This document shows, piece after piece, positions 24,842 to 34,600 of a stretch of DNA of 64,000 nucleotides. Source of the DNA: JBKEDC01 sp047972995 (GTDB taxonomy: Bacteria; Bacteroidota; Bacteroidia; Bacteroidales; Prolixibacteraceae); assembly GCA_047972995.1 (NCBI GenBank), contig JBKEBD010000017.1:27720-91719 (forward strand). Reading direction: 5' to 3'. A program made the position numbers and the translations under genes. Under the pieces are notes generated by a model. It did not search any database, had not been told where the DNA came from, and saw only the letters and a list, made by a program, of their open reading frames with translations. Within the stretch, counting starts at the first letter, position 1. Every line of letters starts with the position of its first letter.

Positions 24842-27800
24842 ATGTCAAACAAAAGAAATATACGCCAAGAACTCGTACACCGAGTGTTGGTGCTTGATGG
24901 TGCAATGGGCACCATGATTCAGAAATGCGGCTTGACAGAAGCTGATTTCCGCAACGATGAAATGAAGGATGTGAAAAAAGATTTGTTGGGAAATAATGAT
25001 TTGCTCACCCTCACTCGTCCTGATGTGATTCGAGAAATTCACCGCCAGTTCCTAGAAGCGGGTTCCGATATTATTGAAACCAATACATTTAGCTCAACAT
25101 CTATTTCGCAAGCCGACTACGACACGCAAGCATGGGTGTATGAGCTCAACAAGCAAGGCGCACTACTTGCTCGTGAAGTAGCCGATGAATATGAGGCGAA
25201 GAACCCAAGCAAGCCTCGCTTTGTGGCAGGTTCAATAGGACCAACCAACCGCACCTTGTCGATGTCGCCCGATGTGAACGACCCCGGATTCCGTGCCGTA
25301 ACTTTCGATGAATTGTGCAACGCTTATGTGGAGCAAATGAATGGTTTGCTTGATGGAGGGGTAGATGTGCTTTTGGTGGAAACGGTGTTCGACACGCTCA
25401 ACGCCAAGGCAGCACTCTATGCCATTGAAGTGGTGTTTGAAGCACGTGGCGAGCAAGTGCCTATCATGGTTTCCGGCACAATTACCGACAATAGCGGTCG
25501 TACACTTTCGGGGCAAACACCCGAGGCATTCCTCAATTCTCTTCGTCACCTCGATTTGTTGAGCATCGGATTCAACTGCTCGCTTGGGGCGAAAGACATA
25601 CGCCAATATTTGAAAGAATTGGGTGACAAAGCTCCGTTCTATATTAGTGCTCATCCGAATGCGGGATTGCCCAACCAATTTGGCGAATATGACGAAACGC
25701 CAGAGCAAATGGCGGCACAAGTGACCGATTTCCTCGACAATCATTTTGTGAATATCATCGGTGGATGTTGTGGCACAACGCCCGACCACATCGCCCGATT
25801 TGCTCGAGTGGCAGTGCAAGCGCAACCTCACGTGTGCCAGAAAAACGACCACCTGACACGCTTTAGCGGACTTGAACCGGTTACAATTACCGAGCAAACC
25901 AACTTTGTGAATGTGGGTGAGCGATGCAATGTGTCGGGCTCGCGCAAGTTTGCTCGCTTGATTCGAGAAGAAAAATATGATGAAGCCTTGGCTGTGGCAG
26001 CGGCGCAGGTGGAAGATGGTGCACAGGTGATTGATGTGAACCTCGACGATGCTATGCTCGATGCCGAAAAGGAAATGCACCGATTCCTCAATCTGATGAT
26101 GTCGGAACCAGAGATTGCGAAGCTCCCTATCATGGTGGATTCTTCGAAATGGGAAGTGATTGAAACGGGCTTGAAATGTCTTCAAGGCAAGGCAATTGTG
26201 AACTCGATTTCGCTGAAAGAGGGCGAAGAAGCATTCTTGAACCATGCTCGCCAAGTACAACGCTATGGCGCATCGCTGGTGGTGATGGCATTCGATGAAA
26301 AGGGACAGGCTGATAGTCTTCAACGAAGAATTGAAATCTGCGAGCGTGCCTACAAACTGCTCACCGAGAAAATAAATTTCCCTGCCGAAGATATTATTTT
26401 CGATCCCAATATTCTCACCATTGGCACGGGCATGGAGGAGCACAATAACTATGCGGTGGACTTCATTGAAGCGGTGCGTTGGATTAAGCAAAACTTGCCT
26501 CATGCCAAAACGAGCGGTGGAGTGAGCAACGTGTCGTTCGCTTTCCGTGGAAACAATGTGGTGCGCGAGTCAATTCACTCGGTGTTCCTTTTCCACGCCA
26601 TTGACGCGGGCTTGGACATGGGGATTGTGAATCCGGGTATGCTTCAAATTTATGATGAAATTCCGACCGACTTCCTCGAACGTGTGGAAGATTTGGTGCT
26701 AAACAGAAGAGCCGATGCCACCGAGCGATTGCTCGAATTTGCCCAAAGTATGGTGGTGGACGATTCTGCAAAAACACAAAAAACCACCGAATGGCGCACG
26801 CTTTCGGCGGAAAAACGATTAGAATATGCCTTGGTGAAGGGCGTGGTGGACTATGTAGAGCAAGACCTGGAAGAAATTATTCCTAGCTATGAACCGACGC
26901 TGAAAATCATTGAAGGTCCCTTAATGGATGGTATGAATGTGGTGGGAGATTTGTTTGGGTCGGGCAAAATGTTTTTGCCACAGGTCATTAAGTCGGCACG
27001 TGTGATGAAAAAGGCGGTGGCGCATCTCTTGCCTTACATTGAAAAGGACAAGGAGAAATTTGCCGGAAGCGAAATGAAGCCTAAGAAAATATTGCTTGCC
27101 ACGGTGAAAGGCGACGTGCATGATATTGGTAAAAATATTGTGGGTGTGGTGTTGGCGTGCAACAACTATGAGGTGGTTGATTTGGGGGTGATGGTGCCCA
27201 CGGAAACCATCTTGGAGGAAGCAAAAAAACACGATGTGGACATGATTGGTTTGAGTGGTCTGATTACACCATCGCTTGAAATCATGGTAAATGTGGCGAG
27301 CGAAATGGAGCGTCAAGGGTTCAACATTCCATTGCTGATTGGTGGTGCAACCACCTCAAAAATACACACTGCGGTGAAGATTTCGCCGGAATATCATGCT
27401 CCGGTGGTCTATGTGAAAGATGCTAGTCGCTCGGTGAATGTGGTGGCGAGCCTATTGGCAAAGGATGAACAATTTGTTGCCGATTTGAATGCCGAATATG
27501 AAGCTATTCGCACGCAACATAGTCAGAAAAGGGCAAAAAGTTATCTCACTATCGAGGACGCCCGTGCTAATAAATTCACTTGCGATTGGGCTGCCAGTCC
27601 GATTTGCGAGCCTAATCAGTTGGGTGTTCATCAACTGCTTGATTTCCCCTTGCCGGAATTGCGTCAGCATATCGATTGGACATTCTTTTTTGTGGCATGG
27701 GAGTTAAAAGGCAGATATCCTGCCATTTTAGATTCCCCTATTTACGGCGAGCAAGCGCGCAAACTTTATGAGGAGGCGCAAGTGCTGCTCGATGAAATGG

Positions 27801-28522
27801 AAGCGAAACAATTGGTGCGAGCCAATGGCGTGTATGGTTTGTGGGCGGCACAGTCGGAGGACGATGATGTGATACTATATAAAGATGCATCGGGCAAAGA
27901 GGAGTTGGGCAGGTTCTATCATTTGCGTCAGCAAGGCGAGAAAACCAACGGCACGCCTAACTATTGTTTGAGCGATTTTGTTGCCCCGAAATCATCGGGA
28001 AGAATGGATTATGTGGGCGGTTTTGCCTGCACGGCGGGCATTGGCTTGGCAGAGGAAGTAGAAAAAGCTAAGGCGAACAATGATGATTATCGAGCAATCA
28101 TGCTTGAAGGTTTGGCAGATAGATTGGTGGAAGCTTTCGCTGAATTGCTGCACCTGAAAGTGCGCACCGACTATTGGGGCTATGCTTCCGATGAAAATCT
28201 TTCAACAGAAGATTTATTGCAAGTGCGCTATCAGGGCATTCGTCCGGCGTTGGGTTATCCTGCAAGCCCTGAACACCACGAGAAAGCGAAGCTTTTCGAG
28301 TTGTTGGGCGCAGAAGCTTTAGGTATGGAATTGTCGGAACATTATGCTATGTATCCCACCGCCACGGTGAGTGGTCAGTATTTCGCCCATCCACAATCGA
28401 AATATTTCGGCATCGAGAAAATTTCGAAAGACCAAGTGGAAGACTACGCTCAAAGAAAAGGCGTGTCGGTAGAATTTGTAGAGAAGTTCTTGCCCGTGAA
28501 TTTGAATTATAAAGGGGTGTAG
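24842..28522 (+). CDS. metH: Cobalamin-dependent methionine synthase
   Basis: Transfers a methyl group from methyltetrahydrofolate to homocysteine through cobalamin. The 1226-residue product has all four modules. The homocysteine domain (about 1-325) carries zinc ligands in GFNCSLG (Cys near 245) and GGCCGTTP. The pterin domain (about 350-620) has NVGERCNVSGSRKF. The B12 domain (about 650-880) has the cobalt-ligand motif DVHDIGKNIV (His near 759). The C-terminal SAM-dependent reactivation domain has RPALGYPASPEH and SGQYFAHPQSKYFG. Single gene with its own -7 element and terminator. It implies the cell makes or imports cobalamin. Confidence 0.98.
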   Translation: MSNKRNIRQELVHRVLVLDGAMGTMIQKCGLTEADFRNDEMKDVKKDLLGNNDLLTLTRPDVIREIHRQFLEAGSDIIETNTFSSTSISQADYDTQAWVYELNKQGALLAREVADEYEAKNPSKPRFVAGSIGPTNRTLSMSPDVNDPGFRAVTFDELCNAYVEQMNGLLDGGVDVLLVETVFDTLNAKAALYAIEVVFEARGEQVPIMVSGTITDNSGRTLSGQTPEAFLNSLRHLDLLSIGFNCSLGAKDIRQYLKELGDKAPFYISAHPNAGLPNQFGEYDETPEQMAAQVTDFLDNHFVNIIGGCCGTTPDHIARFARVAVQAQPHVCQKNDHLTRFSGLEPVTITEQTNFVNVGERCNVSGSRKFARLIREEKYDEALAVAAAQVEDGAQVIDVNLDDAMLDAEKEMHRFLNLMMSEPEIAKLPIMVDSSKWEVIETGLKCLQGKAIVNSISLKEGEEAFLNHARQVQRYGASLVVMAFDEKGQADSLQRRIEICERAYKLLTEKINFPAEDIIFDPNILTIGTGMEEHNNYAVDFIEAVRWIKQNLPHAKTSGGVSNVSFAFRGNNVVRESIHSVFLFHAIDAGLDMGIVNPGMLQIYDEIPTDFLERVEDLVLNRRADATERLLEFAQSMVVDDSAKTQKTTEWRTLSAEKRLEYALVKGVVDYVEQDLEEIIPSYEPTLKIIEGPLMDGMNVVGDLFGSGKMFLPQVIKSARVMKKAVAHLLPYIEKDKEKFAGSEMKPKKILLATVKGDVHDIGKNIVGVVLACNNYEVVDLGVMVPTETILEEAKKHDVDMIGLSGLITPSLEIMVNVASEMERQGFNIPLLIGGATTSKIHTAVKISPEYHAPVVYVKDASRSVNVVASLLAKDEQFVADLNAEYEAIRTQHSQKRAKSYLTIEDARANKFTCDWAASPICEPNQLGVHQLLDFPLPELRQHIDWTFFFVAWELKGRYPAILDSPIYGEQARKLYEEAQVLLDEMEAKQLVRANGVYGLWAAQSEDDDVILYKDASGKEELGRFYHLRQQGEKTNGTPNYCLSDFVAPKSSGRMDYVGGFACTAGIGLAEEVEKAKANNDDYRAIMLEGLADRLVEAFAELLHLKVRTDYWGYASDENLSTEDLLQVRYQGIRPALGYPASPEHHEKAKLFELLGAEALGMELSEHYAMYPTATVSGQYFAHPQSKYFGIEKISKDQVEDYAQRKGVSVEFVEKFLPVNLNYKGV

Positions 28523-28634
28523 GGCGACTGCAAATAGTTGAAGAACAAACATGATAAATAGAGGTTTCAACGGCTTCGCAGTGCAATTTAAAATGTTCCC
28601 ATTCAAAATGGGGGATATCAATGCTAAATGTCAC

Positions 28635-28673
28635 AAAAGAGCTTACGATAGTGTAGTCGTAAGCTCTTTTTTT
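28635..28673 (+). terminator. Terminator of metH
   Basis: A perfect 14-bp stem, AAAAGAGCTTACGA (28635-28648) with TCGTAAGCTCTTTT (28657-28670), then T-run. Confidence 0.93.
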
Positions 28674-28690
28674 AATTGTAACTAGTTACT

Positions 28691-28877
28691 ATTTTTGTTA
28701 AAAAAAGGACTTCGTCTGATGGTCTGACTTGTATTTTTGTTGAAAAAAAGACTTCGTCTCATGGTCTAGCTTGTATTTTTGTTGAAAAAAGTAGTGGGCG
28801 TTACAGCCTGATTTTACTCTTTCGACCTGTATTTTAGTAAGATCTTGTAGCGTAGTGCTTTGTGAAAAAGTGCAAGC
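28691..28877 (-). repeat. 188-bp dispersed repeat, copy B (inverted)
   Basis: The reverse complement aligns end to end with 13542-13729, including two internal units of about 43 bp (AACAAAAATACAAG...GACGAAGTC plus T-run), CTGTAACGCCCACTAC and GCTTGCACTTTTTCAC. It starts just after the metH terminator and marks the left edge of the gene-poor stretch before the accessory block. Confidence 0.88.
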
Positions 28878-29787
28878 GCGGCGCAGAGGTGGCTATTTGG
28901 TTCGAGTGAAGCCACCCTTTTTGGTTTCATAGTGTCGGTGATAAAACATATTCAGATAAAAACACGCACCCTGCTCCACGTGTGCAGGAGTGTTAACATG
29001 AAGTTCAGAAGTTGTTGTTGTCGCATAGCGACGGCATCTTATAAGCGCACGGTTTTAACCATGGGTGTGATGGGAGGAATTAACCACGGGAAAAAAACTT
29101 TGGTCGAGTTTCCCAATTATTCCGTGTGTAATGTTTCTATTTATAGCCTATAAGCATCCTTAATTTACAAATAATAAACTTTCTTTTCCTACGGATCAAG
29201 CTGTAATAAAATCTGTATATTTGGCTCTCAGAGAATGTACAAAAAATGGACTATACCTATTAGAAATTGGGGCATTGTCCTTAATCAGTTCTTAGTTATT
29301 TTTGAGGATAGAGTCAGATTATAGTTAAATAAAATCCTCGGTAAAATTTAACTTACACACTTTAGGGGATAGTGTCTTTGAGGGATTGGAAATGTGAGAG
29401 GTTTATTAATTCGACACTAGCGGCACTGTTTCATCAATTGACACTTTATGAAACAGTGTCATTTATTCTTTAAATTTGTCGCTTAATCGAAAACGGGCAT
29501 TTGCTTCTAGAATTTACGATATGGTTCATTATATTTTGGACTGTCCGAATTATTATTTATTATTGTAACTTTCATCTGTTTGTTTTTTAGATAACAGCCG
29601 GGATATTGGATACTAGATATTAGACTAACAGCCAATCCCTGCTTGTTATTATTTAATCATTCTCCTGTGTGTTTAAACTCAATCATGGGGGGCATGTTTC
29701 GCTTTCTTGATTATGAAAGTGTTTTCCGACACGTTGATAAATTTTTAGTAAGCCCATAAATATACGTTTCAGATTATATAATATTTA
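28878..29787. other. Gene-free region before the ECF sigma gene
   Basis: About 910 bp without a credible gene; a 73-codon frame at 28932-29153 looks random and Cys/Arg-rich. It contains a REP-like fragment at about 29020-29090, with CGCATAGCG followed by ACGGTTTTAACC and a partly matching downstream arm. It also holds an orphan hairpin (29423-29460) and GATAACAGCCGGGATAT near 29590, which recurs inverted near 48870. The rest is A/T-rich with nothing recognisable. Confidence 0.55.
29423..29460 (+). repeat. Orphan hairpin
   Basis: CACTGTTTCAT (29424-29434) pairs with ATGAAACAGTG (29448-29458) in an 11-bp stem with a 13-base loop, followed by T-rich sequence. No gene lies directly upstream. It could terminate a small RNA or mark old insertion debris. 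Confidence 0.5.
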
Positions 29788-30330
29788 ATGTTAGATTTCG
29801 AATTGTTGATATATAGTATTAAACAAGGAGACAAGAATGCTTTTAGGCAATTGTTTAAAGAATATTACTCCCCCTTGTGTTTTTTTGCGCTGAAATTTAT
29901 GCGCGATGAGCAGCTAAGCGAAGATATTGTGCAGGAAGTAATGTACGATTTGTGGAGCAGGCGCAAAAACATCGACATTAAAACATCTCTGAAATCATTT
30001 CTTTATATTTGTGTAAGAAACAAATGCCTGACATACTTAAGTAAGAATCCTCTCAACAGCAAAAGTTTGTCGGATACCGATTTGGACACAGAAATAACCG
30101 AAGATTATAATAGCATTGAGGAAGAGGTTCTCGCAAATCTATATAAAGCAATAAATAGTCTGCCCGAAAAATCACGAGAAGTTCTGATTTTATCTATGCA
30201 GGGGATGTCGAATACAGAAATTGCAGAAAAAATGGATGTGTCGATAAATACTGTAAAAAGCAATAAGAAAAGAGCTTACGATTTTATACGAAAGCTTTTA
30301 GGTGATTTTTTTAAAAAAGATCAAAATTAA
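29788..30330 (+). CDS. ECF RNA polymerase sigma factor (Bacteroidetes SusC/SusD-linked type)
   Basis: 180 residues. The region 2 block is ALKFMRDEQLSEDIVQEVMYDLWSRRKNI (about 38-66) and the region 4 block is LPEKSREVLILSMQGMSNTEIAEKMDVSINTVKSNKKRAYDFIRK (about 125-170, with helix-turn-helix). The size and motifs fit the family 1 ECF sigma factors of Bacteroides. It is followed by a FecR anti-sigma gene and a SusC gene with an STN domain, the standard trans-envelope relay. Its expected target is the operon downstream. Confidence 0.94.
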   Translation: MLDFELLIYSIKQGDKNAFRQLFKEYYSPLCFFALKFMRDEQLSEDIVQEVMYDLWSRRKNIDIKTSLKSFLYICVRNKCLTYLSKNPLNSKSLSDTDLDTEITEDYNSIEEEVLANLYKAINSLPEKSREVLILSMQGMSNTEIAEKMDVSINTVKSNKKRAYDFIRKLLGDFFKKDQN

Positions 30331-30377
30331 GACACCCTTTTACCATTTTTATAAGTCTTAGTAGTAAAAGTGTGAAA

Positions 30378-31547
30378 ATGAAAGCTATTCCAGATAATAT
30401 ATCTAAAATAATCAGTAAATTTCTTGTTGGGGTACTAAATAAGGAAGAAAGGGCTGTATTAAGCAAATGGCTTGAAAATCCTGACAATGAAAAACAATTC
30501 TATGAAATAGTTGACGTAGAGGTTTTTCTCGAAAGACTTAAGTATTATCAAGACAGTAACTTCGATTCGGAAAAAGCATACAAAAAAGTCGTACGAAGAT
30601 ATAGTTTATACAGAGAATGGATTCCGTATGCTGCCGCTGTTCTGATACCTTTGGCAGTTGCTTTTTGGACACAAAGTGATAATTGGCAGGAAACACCTAA
30701 AACTATTGAGCTTGCATCGAAAACTGAAATACAATCGCAGCCACAAATGCCAATACTTATCACTGATGACGGAGAATATGCACTAGGAGAATCGGATACA
30801 ACCTTTGTTATAGGCGGTACGGAATTGGTTTCGAATCACGATTTGTTATCTTATAACAAAGGAAATAAAGCTAACGAGACAAAAGAAGGAAAGTTAATAT
30901 ATAATACTATTCGAACTCCCAAAGGAGTAAAATATAATGTCGTTTTAAGCGATGGAACCGAAGTGTGGCTGAACTCAGAAACAGAGTTTAGATATCCTGT
31001 AAATTTTTCGGGTGAGAATAGAGAGGTTTTTGTAAAGGGAGAGGCATATTTTGATGTTACAAAAGATAAAAACATGCCTTTCTTAGTAAGTTTTGAAGAC
31101 CGACAGGTTCGGGTACTTGGAACTAAATTCAATGTGAAATCGTACAATAATGAGAAACATGATTTGGTTACTCTTGTCGAAGGCTCCATAATACTAGCCG
31201 ATAAAAATGATGAAATTAAATTAGTACCTGACCAACAAGCAGTAATTGATAATACCGGAAAAACATTCAAAATAAGAAATGTGGACGGAGACTTGTACAC
31301 TGCGTGGAAAGACAATGTCTATCTGTATAGGAATGAGACTTTACAAACAATTGTCAACGACATAGAGCGAGACTTTGATATCAAGGTTTCATATCAAGAC
31401 CAAGAAATGAGAAATGAGGAATTCTCACTTAAAATAAGTAGGGAGATTTCGTTTGAGGATATTTTTTCTGCAATTGAAAAAACTAACGAAGTCGATATTG
31501 AAATCGAGAACAATAACGTGATAATAAGGAAGGCAATGAGATTGTAA
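30378..31547 (+). CDS. FecR-type anti-sigma factor
   Basis: 389 residues. The cytoplasmic N-terminal part (about 1-75) should bind the sigma factor. One membrane span follows (about 78-95, WIPYAAAVLIPLAVAFW), then the periplasmic FecR domain (about 170-275; RTPKGVKYNVVLSDGTEVWLNSETEFRYP, EVFVKGEAYFDV, VRVLGTKFNVKSY) and a DUF4974-like C-terminus (about 310-389) that contacts the STN domain of the transporter. GTG at 30372 is an alternative start; ATG 30378 is preferred. Confidence 0.93.
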   Translation: MKAIPDNISKIISKFLVGVLNKEERAVLSKWLENPDNEKQFYEIVDVEVFLERLKYYQDSNFDSEKAYKKVVRRYSLYREWIPYAAAVLIPLAVAFWTQSDNWQETPKTIELASKTEIQSQPQMPILITDDGEYALGESDTTFVIGGTELVSNHDLLSYNKGNKANETKEGKLIYNTIRTPKGVKYNVVLSDGTEVWLNSETEFRYPVNFSGENREVFVKGEAYFDVTKDKNMPFLVSFEDRQVRVLGTKFNVKSYNNEKHDLVTLVEGSIILADKNDEIKLVPDQQAVIDNTGKTFKIRNVDGDLYTAWKDNVYLYRNETLQTIVNDIERDFDIKVSYQDQEMRNEEFSLKISREISFEDIFSAIEKTNEVDIEIENNNVIIRKAMRL

Positions 31548-31559
31548 ATTATAAAAAAA

Positions 31560-31591
31560 GTAGTGTGATGATTTCGACCCCACCACACTAC
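31560..31591 (+). other. Hairpin in the fecR-susC spacer
   Basis: GTAGTGTG (31560-31567) pairs with CACACTAC (31584-31591) around a 16-base loop. No T-run follows, so it is not a plain terminator. It lies 42 bp upstream of the SusC start and may be a leader structure or mRNA processing/stability element. Confidence 0.5.
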
Positions 31592-31633
31592 TAGAAAGAT
31601 TACGAATTAATAACCGTATAAATTATTATTCAT

Positions 31634-34600
31634 ATGCAAAGAAACACAAAAAGAGGCTTCAAACATTGTGGAGAGAGCATAAAAAACAATAAAAAATCAA
31701 TATTGATTTGTGTGTTTTTGTCGCTGACAATGAGTCTTCAATCTTTTGCCGTAGTTTCCTTTCAGAAAGACAAACTAAGTGTCAAAGAAAGAGGGATACG
31801 GCTTGATGAACTTATTTGGGAGCTGGAGAAGCAAACTGGATACGATTTTGTTTTCAACTCACAACTATTGGCACAATACAAAAATTTGGATGTTAATCTG
31901 GAAGGAAGTATTGGCGAGATATTAAACTCCATACTTAGTGATAAGGGGCTGACCTACGAGCTTGACAATGGCATCTACATAATTAAGAAAGTAGAAGAAA
32001 AAGCCAACACGAAACAAGCAGGTCAGCAAAGCCAAACAAGAACTATCAAAGGAGTGGTAACCGACGGTAATGGTGTTACTTTACCGGGTGTTTCGGTAGT
32101 TGTCAAGGGTACAACAATCGGAGTAGCCACAAATATTAATGGTAGATATGAGTTAGATGTCCCGGCTGATGCCAAAATTATTGTTCTTTCGTTCATCGGA
32201 ATGGAGACCAAAGAGATAAAGATTTCGGGAAAGAGTAATATAGATGTACAGTTGTTAGCAGAATCTGCTGATATTGATGAAGTAGTAGTAACCGGATATC
32301 AGAAGATAGATAGAAAGCTTTTTACCGGTGCAGCCACAAGAGTGGAAATGAACGATATTAAACTCGGAGGAGAGGCAGATATCACAAAGTCATTAGAAGG
32401 AAGAGTTGCCGGAGTCTCGGTTCAAAATGTATCGAGTACGTTTGGTGCTGCACCGAAAATTCGAATCAGGGGTTCCTCCTCAATTAACGGTAGTCAGAAA
32501 CCACTTTGGGTGGTTGACGGTATCGTTCTCGAAGATGGCAAAGATGTATCAATGGACGATTTGGTATCAGGCAATATCAACACCTTGATAAGTTCGGGAG
32601 TTGCAGGTTTAAATATGGATGATGTTGCAAATATTCAGATATTATCGGACGGAAGTGCAACCGCCATATACGGAGCAAGAGCGATGAACGGAGTGATATT
32701 GATTACTACCAAAACAGGAAAAAAAGGGAGCCTGAATGTAAATTACTCAAATACGACAACATTTCGCCCGAGACCTGCATATAAGGACTACAACATACTA
32801 AACTCTGTTGACCAAATGTCAATCAACCGAGAACTGTATGAAAAAGGTTGGATAAATGTGGCAAGAACTCAAACAGCCCCAAATCATGGAGCCTACGGAA
32901 AAATGTTCGACTTAGTCAAAGAAAATGAATTGTATTGGTCGGAAAATAGCGAGCAGCTGAATGCGTTTCTAGGTCAATATGAGACTGCAAATACAAATTG
33001 GTTTAAAGAACTTTTCAATACAGGTATTCAGCAACAACACACTGTAAGTATTTCGGGAGGAAGTGAAAAGGCTGACTTTTATACTTCGCTCGGATATTTC
33101 AATGATGCCGGCTGGACTATTGCTGATAAGGTTGACCGCTACACTGTATTGCTTAAAGGAACATTCCGTATTACCGAAAAATTTTCGGTAACTTCTCAGG
33201 CTGACTTAAGTTATAGAAATCAAGAGTTATCCGGAGTAAACAACAGCGGAGGCTCAAACGATTCGGGAGGAGTGGATAGATATACGGGGAAAATCTCGCG
33301 CAACTTCGACAATAATCCTTTCTTGTATGCAATGACAACAAGCCGAAATATCAGGGCTTATGACGAGAATGGCGACTTGGAGTTCTTTCGCAGAAATCTG
33401 GTTGATTACAACATTATTGACGAATTGAATAAGAATAAACTTGGAGTGAATGTCAGAGATATGTCATTTAAAGCATTGTTCGATTATAAATTCAACAGCG
33501 TACTGTCAATGAATGCTCGCCTGTCGGCTAGATATTTTCATGCCGAAACAACTCATAAAGTAAATGAAAACTCAAACGAAGCAAATGCTTACCGAGCAGG
33601 AACCAGACCGGGCGATTCGGAATTAATCATGAACAGCAATTCGCTTTTATATACTCGTCCGGACGAAACCACCGGCATAAGATACAGCGTATTGCCTGAA
33701 GGTGGAATATATCGAAACTACACCGACAAAATGGCAAACTATTATCTTAATGCCTCGATAAGTTGGAATCCTAAAATCGGCAACGAACACAGATTCACAA
33801 CAATGTTGGGAACAGAGGTGAGATATATCGACCGAGGCAATACCTCTTTTGACGGATTCGGGCATTTCTACGAAATGGGCAACTTGTCTAAACCCTCACC
33901 AAACTATTTGGAAAAATTATCTATGGATGGGCGGTCTTATTTTAATGTAAGTAATTCGTATGAGCGTTTTACTGCTACTATGTTGAATGCTGGATACTCA
34001 TATTTGGGAAGATATACACTAAATGGAACATTTCGCTATGAGGGGTCTAACATGCTGGGCAAATCAAGATCTGCACGTTGGATGCCTTCTTGGAGTATCA
34101 GCGGAAAATGGGCTCTGCAAGAAGAAATCTTTTTGAGCAGCAAGGCATGGCTAAACCAATTGAATCTAAGACTGGGTTACTCGCTGGTTGCAGAAAGAGG
34201 TCCGGCTTCCAACGCTACGGTAATGGCACGCTCAAATACTACATATCGTCCTATGCACCCTGAATCTTCCGAACTTGCAATTAATATTGCGGCTTTAGAA
34301 AATAGCGACCTAACATGGGAAAAGCAATACGAATTGAATGTTGGTGCTGATTTGTCTGTGCTGGATAACAGATTGACAATCGATGCCAACTATTACAGCC
34401 GAGATGCTTTCGACCTAATCAGCAGATACCGCTCCAATGCAGTAGGCGGCTCGTCTTTCAAGATTGGAAACGTGGCAGATATGAAAACAAAAGGTGTAGA
34501 ATTGGCAATATCAGGGTTTCCGATTAGAAATGATGATTTCAGTTGGAATAGCTCATTTACCTATGCATACAATAAAAGCGAGATTACAAATCTACTTAGT

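Noticed and set aside
25232..26503. 423-codon open frame antisense to metH
   Set aside because: It is a shadow of the strongly coding metH frame; the translation is His/Arg/Phe-rich and matches no family.
28932..29153. Small gene of 73 codons
   Set aside because: Low-complexity Cys/Arg-rich translation overlapping REP-like sequence, no promoter or family.
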